Below, one piece after another: positions 1-5,849 of a stretch of DNA of 5,849 bases. How positions within the stretch are numbered: the stretch's first letter is position 1; each line of letters begins with the position of its first letter. Origin of the DNA: Prolixibacteraceae bacterium. GTDB taxonomy: Bacteria; Bacteroidota; Bacteroidia; Bacteroidales; Prolixibacteraceae. The notes beneath the pieces were generated by a model. It was not told the DNA's origin and searched no databases. It worked only from the letters and a program-made list of their open reading frames with translations. The position numbers and the translations under genes were made by a program. The stretch is from positions 1 to 5,849 of the forward strand of contig JAEUSS010000626.1 of assembly GCA_016788685.1 (NCBI GenBank), in the 5' to 3' direction.

Positions 1-1
1 T

Positions 2-235
2 CAAACTTATCTTAACCGCCTGGATTTTGCTGCAAAACTTGCTGAAATAAACCGGAACAGTTCTGTTTTATCGTCTTTCAGAAAGAGGTTCTTCCAGTTT
101 TTTGATGCGTTTGTCATCATGCGCTTCCTTAATCTGTCTCATCCCGAATATTATCCCCGGCAAAATCTTTCGGAAGCAATGGGGCAACTTTGTTTGGCTT
201 ATCCGGGAGCTTCGGCTCTCTCAGAATCCCGATAA
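2..235 (+). CDS. C-terminal part of an unidentified protein (5' end outside window)
   Basis: An open frame enters from the left edge and runs 77 codons to TAA at 233-235. The visible part has a basic, aromatic-rich amphipathic stretch (SSFRKRFFQFFDAFVIMRFL, about residues 25-44 of the fragment), then LNLSHPEYYPRQN and a short tail ending ALSESR. The other frames of this stretch contain early stops, and a terminator follows about 60 bp downstream, so I take it as a real gene end. The family is not recognised. The arrangement of a YLxRL start, a basic linker and an aromatic helix faintly recalls the C-terminal tails of family 2 glycosyltransferases, but no catalytic motif is in view, so I assign no function. 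It converges on the decarboxylase gene. Confidence 0.65.
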   Translation, partial: QTYLNRLDFAAKLAEINRNSSVLSSFRKRFFQFFDAFVIMRFLNLSHPEYYPRQNLSEAMGQLCLAYPGASALSESR

Positions 236-296
236 GCAGACGGTAGCTTTCTTTTGTTTCTGACTCAGGTTTTAAACAGTAAAAAAAGAATATGGT

Positions 297-346
297 ATAA
301 CCTGACCAGTTGCGTTCGCTGTAACAGGTCAGGTTATGTTTTTTTT
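297..346. terminator. Strong intrinsic terminator between convergent genes
   Basis: A perfect 11-bp inverted repeat (ATAACCTGACC at 297-307, GGTCAGGTTAT at 327-337) encloses a 19-nt loop that can itself pair partly (GTT 309-311 with AAC 323-325). On the plus strand a run of eight T follows at 339-346. On the minus strand, the A-run at 281-287 gives a U-tract about nine bases past the stem. It can therefore end both the plus-strand gene stopping at 235 and the minus-strand decarboxylase stopping at 354. Confidence 0.85.
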
Positions 347-353
347 CTTCGTT

Positions 354-1802
<1,449 letters not shown>

Positions 1803-1811
1803 TCTGAATGT

Positions 1812-2087
1812 TTATCGAATGGTAAATCGTGTAAATATTCGTTCAGGCGAAAGATCGGAAACAGCAAACGTGGCAACCACAGCTCTTGCAGGGCCTGTCT
1901 TCATCCTGAAGATGAAGGTATCTACCTGCAATGCCTCGCCCGAAGCCTCTATTTCAACCCTTCCGTCCGGGGTGTTTTTAACCCACCCCAGGATGTTTAG
2001 TTCTTCGGCCTGGTGGCGGGCAAAATAGCGGAACCCGACGCCCTGAACCCGTCCGCTAAGGAGTATGTGAACCTGTTTTACCGGCAT
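1812..2087 (-). CDS. acyP: Acylphosphatase
   Basis: A 91-residue cytosolic enzyme that hydrolyses carboxyl-phosphate bonds in acyl phosphates such as acetyl phosphate or carbamoyl phosphate. The length is normal for the family. The signature GRVQGVGFRYFAR begins at residue 12 and contains the phosphate-cradle loop and catalytic Arg20. The second signature GWVKNTPDGRVEIEASG begins at residue 34 and contains catalytic Asn38. The C-terminus ends with the usual final strand (FTRFTIR). The ATG at 2087 puts the first beta strand (VHILLSGRV) at the expected place, so the start is secure. The gene lies 9 nt upstream of the decarboxylase and 10 nt downstream of the small broken ORF, implying co-transcription. 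Acylphosphatases are often housekeeping genes in miscellaneous operons, so the pairing alone does not prove a shared pathway. Confidence 0.95.
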   Translation of the reverse strand: MPVKQVHILLSGRVQGVGFRYFARHQAEELNILGWVKNTPDGRVEIEASGEALQVDTFIFRMKTGPARAVVATFAVSDLSPERIFTRFTIR

Positions 2088-2097
2088 TTTCGTGTTT

Positions 2098-2295
2098 TTA
2101 CTGGTTCTCTTTCCGGATTAATTGCTCCCGGTTTGCAAGGACTTTCTGGTCGCCGGTCTTAGCCGGGTTTCCGTCGGCCTGCAATTCATATGCTTTCAAC
2201 CGAAAATCAGTTTCCTGCTCCTGCAATTTAGTTTCTTGCAACTGAAAACTCTGAACTCGTTACTGCAGGATTATTCCGGTTTTTCGGCTGTTCAT
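2098..2295 (-). pseudogene. Small coiled-coil ORF interrupted by an in-frame stop
   Basis: Reading the minus strand back from TAA at 2098-2100 gives an open stretch of 53 codons that looks coding: a Gln/Glu/Leu-rich, heptad-like segment (FQLQETKLQEQETDFRLKAY), then ELQADGNPAKTGDQKVLANR and a charged end EQLIRKENQ. It has no ATG or GTG start. Continuing upstream in the same frame, a TAA at 2260-2262 interrupts, and 11 codons further is an ATG at 2293-2295 (MNSRKTGIILQ, then stop). One base change (TAA to CAA) would restore a 65-residue protein. It stops 10 nt before acyP and begins 30 nt after the upstream membrane-protein gene, in good operon register. Alternatives are a TTG start inside the helix, a frameshift (another minus frame is open from 2347 to a stop at 2228-2230), or chance. 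Family not recognised. Confidence 0.4.
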
Positions 2296-2325
2296 GTTCA
2301 ATCGTCAGCAAGAATTTTGCCCGGG

Positions 2326-2697
2326 TTAGTCTAGCTTTTCCGGCATGCTAAAAGCTGCAACCGTTTCGGGTTGAATCAATGCCCAGATGGAGTAAATTCC
2401 GATCGCAGTTCCGAACGGGAAATTAAAAATCTCGATGACCGAAAGAATCAAGGTGAGGACCCGGGCCCATTCTTTTCTTTTGTAGAGTCCCAGTCCGGCC
2501 AAAATGCCGGGGATAGAAACAATAATAAATACGATCGCTAAAACATCAGCAATTATCGAAAGAACGGTTGCTCCGTTCGCATCATCAACAAACCCGCCCA
2601 CTAATTTAAGAACTGTAAAAATCAATAACGCAATCAGTAAATTAAAAATGCTCAGCCCGATTTGAAGCGCGGCAACAATATTGATGTGTTTTTCCAT
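2326..2697 (-). CDS. Small four-helix integral membrane protein of unknown function
   Basis: A 123-residue, strongly hydrophobic protein predicted to cross the inner membrane four times, at about residues 7-30, 44-69, 77-93 and 95-110. A short basic loop, LYKRKEWARV (71-80), lies between helices 2 and 3 and should face the cytoplasm. The segment PGILAGLGLYKRKEWAR, then FPFGTAIGIYSIWALIQPET, is the most distinctive part. I recall similar small proteins of unknown function in Bacteroidota and Acidobacteriota, where a KRKxWAR loop and an FPxGTAxGIYxxWxL last helix recur. No catalytic or metal-binding residues stand out. There is no cleavable signal peptide: the first helix starts right after MEKHIN. 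It is the first gene of the minus-strand cluster leading to acyP and the decarboxylase, with a candidate promoter just upstream. No role can be assigned. Confidence 0.85.
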   Translation of the reverse strand: MEKHINIVAALQIGLSIFNLLIALLIFTVLKLVGGFVDDANGATVLSIIADVLAIVFIIVSIPGILAGLGLYKRKEWARVLTLILSVIEIFNFPFGTAIGIYSIWALIQPETVAAFSMPEKLD

Positions 2698-2728
2698 GGT
2701 GATAAGTTTTTTAGTCTTTAGCTGATTT

Positions 2729-2760
2729 TAAAAGTACATATTATCCGGCACTTCTTCAAT
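2729..2760 (-). promoter_or_regulatory. Candidate Bacteroidota-type promoter for the minus-strand cluster
   Basis: On the minus strand, ATTG (2760-2757) is followed after 20 nt by TACTTTTA (2736-2729). This approximates the Bacteroidota consensus TTTG-N19-TAnnTTTG, with mismatches in both boxes. It would start transcription about 25 nt before the membrane-protein ATG at 2697. The match is imperfect, so this is a suggestion only. Confidence 0.3.
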
Positions 2761-2866
2761 TTTATTTATGGGGGCTGTTGTGGTTAAACAATGTAAAAGG
2801 CTTGAACTATTTTGATTTAGAATTGTATTTTCTAAATTGAGGGTGATTTTTTTTGAATATTAGAAT

Positions 2867-2874
2867 TAACTTTG
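2867..2874 (+). promoter_or_regulatory. Candidate -7 box upstream of the FPNTHIG gene
   Basis: TAACTTTG matches the Bacteroidota -7 consensus TAnnTTTG exactly and would place the transcript start roughly 25 nt before the ATG at 2907. No good TTTG -33 element lies at the usual spacing; the nearby TTTG at 2852-2855 is too close. Support therefore rests on one box only. Confidence 0.25.
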
Positions 2875-2887
2875 TAACTCATAAAAC

Positions 2888-2896
2888 AGGGGAGGG
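2888..2896 (+). promoter_or_regulatory. Shine-Dalgarno-like sequence that decides the start at 2907
   Basis: AGGGGAGGG lies upstream of the ATG at 2907-2909, with 11 nt between its GGAGG core and the ATG. It favours this ATG over the in-frame TTG at 2853, which would add 18 residues lacking any membrane or conserved character. Purine-rich sites of this kind are uncommon in Bacteroidota, and the other genes here lack one. Confidence 0.5.
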
Positions 2897-2906
2897 TAGT
2901 TGCATT

Positions 2907-3158
2907 ATGGAGGTTTTGAAAGTTGTTTTACTGGCCATTGTAGTTATGGCTTTTGTAATGGTAGGTCTTGCAGTTCAGATACTTTTCAAAAAAGGAGGAA
3001 AGTTCCCGAATACTCATATCGGAAGCAACAAGTACCTGAAAGAAAAAGGGATTGCCTGTGCCCAGACTGAAGATAAAATAGAGCAGGCAAAAGCCAGAAA
3101 AGAACTGCGGTTTAAACAAGTTTCATTGAGCGAATCAGATTCTGCATCTTTTTGTTGA
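2907..3158 (+). CDS. Small single-helix membrane protein with FPNTHIG motif
   Basis: An 83-residue protein with one N-terminal transmembrane helix (about residues 4-26) followed by a basic stop (KKGGK) and a cytoplasmic tail. The tail begins with FPNTHIGSNKYLKEKGIACA (33-52), containing a single conserved-looking cysteine (Cys51), then a charged helix (EDKIEQAKARKELRFK) and a Ser-rich end with a final Cys83. From memory, short Bacteroidota proteins often annotated only as membrane or secreted protein share the pattern FPxTHIGxNKxLxxKGIxCxQxxD; their function is unknown to me. I chose the ATG at 2907 because a GGAGG-containing site precedes it and the helix then starts almost at once; a TTG at 2853 would be the longer alternative. 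It is transcribed alone, diverging from the minus-strand cluster. No terminator is evident behind it. Confidence 0.8.
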   Translation: MEVLKVVLLAIVVMAFVMVGLAVQILFKKGGKFPNTHIGSNKYLKEKGIACAQTEDKIEQAKARKELRFKQVSLSESDSASFC

Positions 3159-3233
3159 ACTGACTTATTCCGGACGGTTTGAAGATAAGTTCTCACCAAT
3201 AATCAGCCTGTATTTTCAGACAAACCAAGGGGT

Positions 3234-3265
3234 ACATGCGTGTAAATTCTCAGGTATACACATGT
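3234..3265. repeat. Imperfect inverted repeat upstream of the histidine kinase
   Basis: ACAT (3234-3237) plus GTGTA (3240-3244) pair with TACAC (3257-3261) plus ATGT (3262-3265), leaving a two-base bulge and a 12-nt loop. No T-run follows, so it is not an intrinsic terminator. It could be an operator or an RNA hairpin in the 260-nt gap between 3158 and 3419. The rest of that gap shows no gene and no convincing promoter match. Confidence 0.3.
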
Positions 3266-3418
3266 TGCTTCGGGGCTCGTGTTTGTCTGTCGTAACGGTT
3301 CTGTCGGTGTGTTCAGCCAGAATAAATCTTATTCTTTCAGTTTATTACTGTCCGGCAGCGGTATGCTTTTTCCCCTGATGTTTAATTGATATTAGTTGCT
3401 GTTTTATCTGGTGCAAAA

Positions 3419-4687
3419 ATGATTACTACTTTAAAAATCAAGCAGGGGCTTCGAAACCTGATTTTTGGCAAATCGGCTATAGATTTTGAAGACCAATTAT
3501 CCCTGTTAACTTCAATTTCAATATCCTTCATTCTTATACTAAGTACTGTTTTCAACAGTGTGGCCGGACTAAAAAACTCGCTGGTTATATTATCGGCAGC
3601 CGGGGCATTGCTGTATTTCGGTTTATACCTTTGGGGACGGATTGCCGGTTTGGGGAGAATTTTTTACTGGATTATCGGTCTTGTTTCTCTTTTCTACGCT
3701 GATCTGGTATGGTATGTGAACTATGGCTCGAAGGGTCCGATAATGCCCCTTTTTGTGGTTTTGTATGCGTATTTGATTTTGGTGTTTAGCCGGAAACAAT
3801 TCGTGGTGATTTCGGTGCTGCTTTATTTAAATTTGTTGCTCCTGTTTGTCGTTGAACTTGTGTTCTCTGAAGAGATCGGCGATTATCCCGATGCGAGAAC
3901 CCGGATCATGGATAACTACATGGGGATAGTCTTTTGCCTTCTTGTTATTTATTCGTTTTTGGCGGCGATTAAAAAAAATTACATCCGGGAGTTCGAACGG
4001 GCAAAAATGTCGGATCAGCTGAAGTCGGCATTTTTGGCCAATATGTCGCACGAAATCCGGACTCCGCTAAACTCCATCGTAGGTTTTTCTTCGTTGATCA
4101 CCGAGCCCGACTTTACTGACGACGATAAAAGGATGTTCCGGGAACAAATAGCCAGCAACAGCAATTATTTACTGAACCTGATTGAAGATATTATCGATGT
4201 ATCGAAGCTTGAATCCAACCAACTTGCAGTGAAAGTTCAGGACGTTGATGTCGTTCCGCTGATCCGGCAAATTTCCCAGGCATTCCAGCTTTCGGTGAAC
4301 CCCGGAAAGAATGTCGTTGTTGTCAACAGACTGGGAACTTCGAAAATGGTTGTAAGGGTTGATCCGGTAAGGCTTGGACAAATATTACGCAATCTGTTGT
4401 CTAACGCGGTAAAATTTACTGAAGAAGGGGAGATTGAAGTGGGGTGCATAAAGGAAAACGGTTTTTTCGTATTCTTTGTCAAAGACTCCGGAATCGGTAT
4501 CCACACCGAACATCATCAGGTCATCTTCGATCGGTTTTTCAAAATTGAAAACAACACCAATTTATATCCGGGAACCGGGATCGGACTGTTCCTTTCCAAG
4601 CAACTGGTTGAAATGTTTGGCGGAAGGATTTGGGTCGAATCGGAAGTCGGGAAAGGAGCAAACTTTTATTTCACCATTCCGGAGTAA
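3419..4687 (+). CDS. Membrane-bound sensor histidine kinase
   Basis: A 422-residue inner-membrane kinase that should autophosphorylate on a histidine and pass the phosphate to a response regulator. The N-terminal half has six predicted helices at about residues 31-50, 54-73, 80-97, 107-123, 127-149 and 167-184; loop charges fit both ends being cytoplasmic. The outside loops are short, the longest at about 150-166. The dimerisation domain has the H-box FLANMSHEIRTPLNSIVGFS with phospho-acceptor His211. The ATPase domain has the N-box QILRNLLSNAVKFT (321-334), the D-box VKDSGIGI with Asp356, an F-box around FDRFFKI (370-376) and the G-box GTGIGL (385-390). All expected motifs are present. I see no PAS, HAMP or receiver domain. 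The ATG at 3419 is preferred to an in-frame TTG at 3386. No response regulator is in the window, so its partner and signal are unknown. Confidence 0.95.
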   Translation: MITTLKIKQGLRNLIFGKSAIDFEDQLSLLTSISISFILILSTVFNSVAGLKNSLVILSAAGALLYFGLYLWGRIAGLGRIFYWIIGLVSLFYADLVWYVNYGSKGPIMPLFVVLYAYLILVFSRKQFVVISVLLYLNLLLLFVVELVFSEEIGDYPDARTRIMDNYMGIVFCLLVIYSFLAAIKKNYIREFERAKMSDQLKSAFLANMSHEIRTPLNSIVGFSSLITEPDFTDDDKRMFREQIASNSNYLLNLIEDIIDVSKLESNQLAVKVQDVDVVPLIRQISQAFQLSVNPGKNVVVVNRLGTSKMVVRVDPVRLGQILRNLLSNAVKFTEEGEIEVGCIKENGFFVFFVKDSGIGIHTEHHQVIFDRFFKIENNTNLYPGTGIGLFLSKQLVEMFGGRIWVESEVGKGANFYFTIPE

Positions 4688-4688
4688 C

Positions 4689-5495
4689 TTATCCCAACTT
4701 CAGCATTTCCTGCTTCCCGGAGTTTCGTTGAATAAAATGGATCGAGATTTCGTTGAACAGATTGGCCTGATCGAGGTTGCAGCAATGCCCGCTGTTTTTG
4801 ATGATTTCCAGTTTCGCGTTGACTTGTTTCTTAACCAAATCGGCTACCATGGGCAAAAACATGTGATCGCCGTCGCCCATCAGGTACAGTACCGGTGCCG
4901 AAGGTTCCCGGGTTAAGAAATCATTCAGGTTCGACTTGATCTCCCTGGTCATTTTCATCCATTTCCCGAATTCTTTTTCTCCAAGTTTAATGGCTTCGCG
5001 AATAAAGATATTCCTCGATTCACTATGCCTCCGGTAAGGCATCAGGATAAGGGCATTGAGTTTGTATAACCACATATACGGCAAAACCGAATTCAGGATT
5101 TTAGCCATGCTGATCAATACTTTCAGTGTTTTGTTGAATTGGATGATTGCTCCGCCCAGCACAATCGATTCAGCTCTTCCTGGAGCCAGCTTATCAATGG
5201 CTCTGATCACAATACAACCCAATGAAATTCCGACCAGATGCGCCTTTTTTATTTCATAATGATCCATCAGCCGGATGACATCCATCGCAACTTCGTCAAA
5301 CGAATAGTCCGAATCTTCTTCAAGGGTGGCTGGTTTTGATTTCCCATGCCCTCTTAAATCGACCAAAAGAACATTGAAATGTTTCTTGAATTCTTTCAGT
5401 TGGCGAAACCATACCGCGTTGCTGCCTCCGGCGCCATGCACAAAAACAACCCAGGTTCCCGACTTGGGGTGTATAAATTTCCGGTGATAAATCAT
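4689..5495 (-). CDS. Alpha/beta-hydrolase fold protein
   Basis: A 268-residue cytosolic hydrolase with a complete catalytic set: the oxyanion-hole motif FVHGAGGSNAVWF (18-30), VDLRGHGKS (45-53), nucleophile Ser91 in GISLG (89-93), acid Asp210 in MGDGDHMF and catalytic His237 in NSGHCCNLDQ. A helical lid lies between about 120 and 195 (VLPYMWLYKLNALILMPYRR). It resembles the group usually annotated as pimeloyl-ACP methyl ester esterase-like or 2-hydroxymuconate-type hydrolases, but substrate cannot be predicted from these motifs. There is no signal peptide. The ATG at 5493-5495 places the first strand (WVVFVHG) close to the N-terminus, as in relatives with short leaders. It lies downstream of nqrF but behind a terminator, so it probably has its own promoter; only a weak TATCCTTTG element (5520-5512, minus) is visible. 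Its stop is 1 bp from the kinase stop, tail to tail. Confidence 0.92.
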   Translation of the reverse strand: MIYHRKFIHPKSGTWVVFVHGAGGSNAVWFRQLKEFKKHFNVLLVDLRGHGKSKPATLEEDSDYSFDEVAMDVIRLMDHYEIKKAHLVGISLGCIVIRAIDKLAPGRAESIVLGGAIIQFNKTLKVLISMAKILNSVLPYMWLYKLNALILMPYRRHSESRNIFIREAIKLGEKEFGKWMKMTREIKSNLNDFLTREPSAPVLYLMGDGDHMFLPMVADLVKKQVNAKLEIIKNSGHCCNLDQANLFNEISIHFIQRNSGKQEMLKLG

Positions 5496-5542
5496 CTTGA
5501 TTGTCTGATAGCAAAGGATAACTGCTTTTTTCTGATGGTACT

Positions 5543-5583
5543 AAAAAAAGACGCAGAGCAGAAAAGCAGGGCGTCTTTTTTTT
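5543..5583 (-). terminator. Intrinsic terminator downstream of nqrF
   Basis: GACGC (5550-5554) pairs with GCGTC (5571-5575) across a 16-nt loop, and the flanking A7 (5543-5549) can pair with the T-run (5576-5583), lengthening the stem to 12 bp. Read on the minus strand, the stem is followed by seven U residues, 18 bp or more past the nqrF stop at 5601. The A/T symmetry means it could also act on the plus strand, but no plus-strand gene approaches it. Confidence 0.85.
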
Positions 5584-5600
5584 ATGTTTTTTATGGAATC

Positions 5601-5849
5601 TTATCCTCCGAAATCGTCAAATAAGACATTCTCGTTAGGTACTCCGAGGTCGTACAGCATCTTGTTTACTGCGCTGTTCATCATTGGAGGGCCGCAGAGG
5701 TAATAGTCAATTTCTTCAGGTTCTTCGTGTTTGCTGAGGTATTGATCGTAAATAACCTGATGGATAAATCCTTTGTTGCCGGTCCAGTTATCTTCCGGAA
5801 GCGGATCGGATAATGCCAGGTGGAAGGTGAAATTCGGGAACCTGTTTTG
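5601..5849 (-). CDS. nqrF: Na+-translocating NADH:quinone reductase subunit F, C-terminal fragment
   Basis: The last 82 residues of NqrF, with the 5' part beyond the right edge. NqrF is the NADH-oxidising subunit of the six-subunit Na+-pumping NADH:quinone oxidoreductase in the inner membrane; it carries FAD and a 2Fe-2S cluster and passes electrons from NADH into the complex. The visible part is the end of the ferredoxin-reductase-like NADH domain: [30 protein letters not shown], then the nucleotide-binding [17 protein letters not shown] and the very typical C-terminus [16 protein letters not shown]. The FAD and iron-sulfur regions are out of view. nqrF is normally last in the nqrABCDEF operon, which agrees with the terminator just downstream. 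The frame is intact to the window edge. Confidence 0.96.
   Translation of the reverse strand, partial: QNRFPNFTFHLALSDPLPEDNWTGNKGFIHQVIYDQYLSKHEEPEEIDYYLCGPPMMNSAVNKMLYDLGVPNENVLFDDFGG

Noticed and set aside
2224..2241. Short direct repeat of TTGCA(A/G)GA on the minus strand
   Set aside because: Two copies only, explained by the repeated Leu-Gln-Glu codons of the coiled-coil frame.
2122..2334. A 70-codon plus-strand ORF with runs of Phe, Leu and Gln
   Set aside because: It is the antisense of the coiled-coil frame on the minus strand, whose composition and operon spacing fit a gene better.
2991..3002. Perfect Shine-Dalgarno-like AAAGGAGGAAAG inside the FPNTHIG gene
   Set aside because: It encodes the Lys-Lys-Gly-Gly-Lys stretch after the membrane helix and no start codon follows at a usable distance.
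3156..3199. Possible hairpin just after the FPNTHIG gene (GAAC...TTAT pairing with ATAAGTTC)
   Set aside because: Pairing needs a four-base bulge and no T-run follows, so it does not qualify as an intrinsic terminator.
3262..3378. A 38-codon plus-strand ORF with an ATG in the gap before the kinase
   Set aside because: Cys- and hydrophobic-rich without recognisable motif, no ribosome site, and it covers the likely leader of the kinase gene; length is within chance.

Overview
The window looks like chromosomal DNA of a member of the Bacteroidota, perhaps a Bacteroidales or Marinilabiliales relative. The pointers are the C-terminus of a Na+-translocating NADH:quinone reductase subunit F, a small one-helix membrane protein with an FPNTHIG motif of a kind I recall from this phylum, and mostly absent Shine-Dalgarno sequences. 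The taxonomic call is an inference.

Layout. (1) 1-235, plus strand: the 3' end of an unidentified gene, followed by a strong hairpin/T-tract terminator at 297-346 that also serves the converging gene. (2) 2697-354, minus strand: a compact cluster of a four-helix membrane protein, a broken or start-less small coiled-coil ORF, an acylphosphatase and a group II aromatic-amino-acid-type PLP decarboxylase. The last gaps are only 10 and 9 nt, so these are probably one transcription unit. (3) 2698-2906: a short divergent promoter region. (4) 2907-3158, plus: the FPNTHIG protein. (5) 3419-4687, plus: a sensor histidine kinase with six predicted membrane helices and no receiver domain. (6) 5495-4689, minus: an alpha/beta hydrolase whose stop codon lies 1 bp from the kinase stop. 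(7) 5601-5849, minus: the 3' end of nqrF, followed by its own intrinsic terminator.

The genes do not form one obvious pathway. The decarboxylase keeps the lysine, histidine and tyrosine expected for true decarboxylation, so it should make an aromatic amine such as tyramine, tryptamine or phenylethylamine; no amine transporter is visible. NqrF belongs to core respiration. The kinase is an orphan here, with no response regulator in the window.

I found no tRNA, rRNA, CRISPR array or insertion sequence, and no clear evidence of a new defence or mobile system. The most unusual item is the reading frame at 2098-2295: it looks coding and sits exactly in operon register before acyP, but a TAA interrupts it at codon 12.
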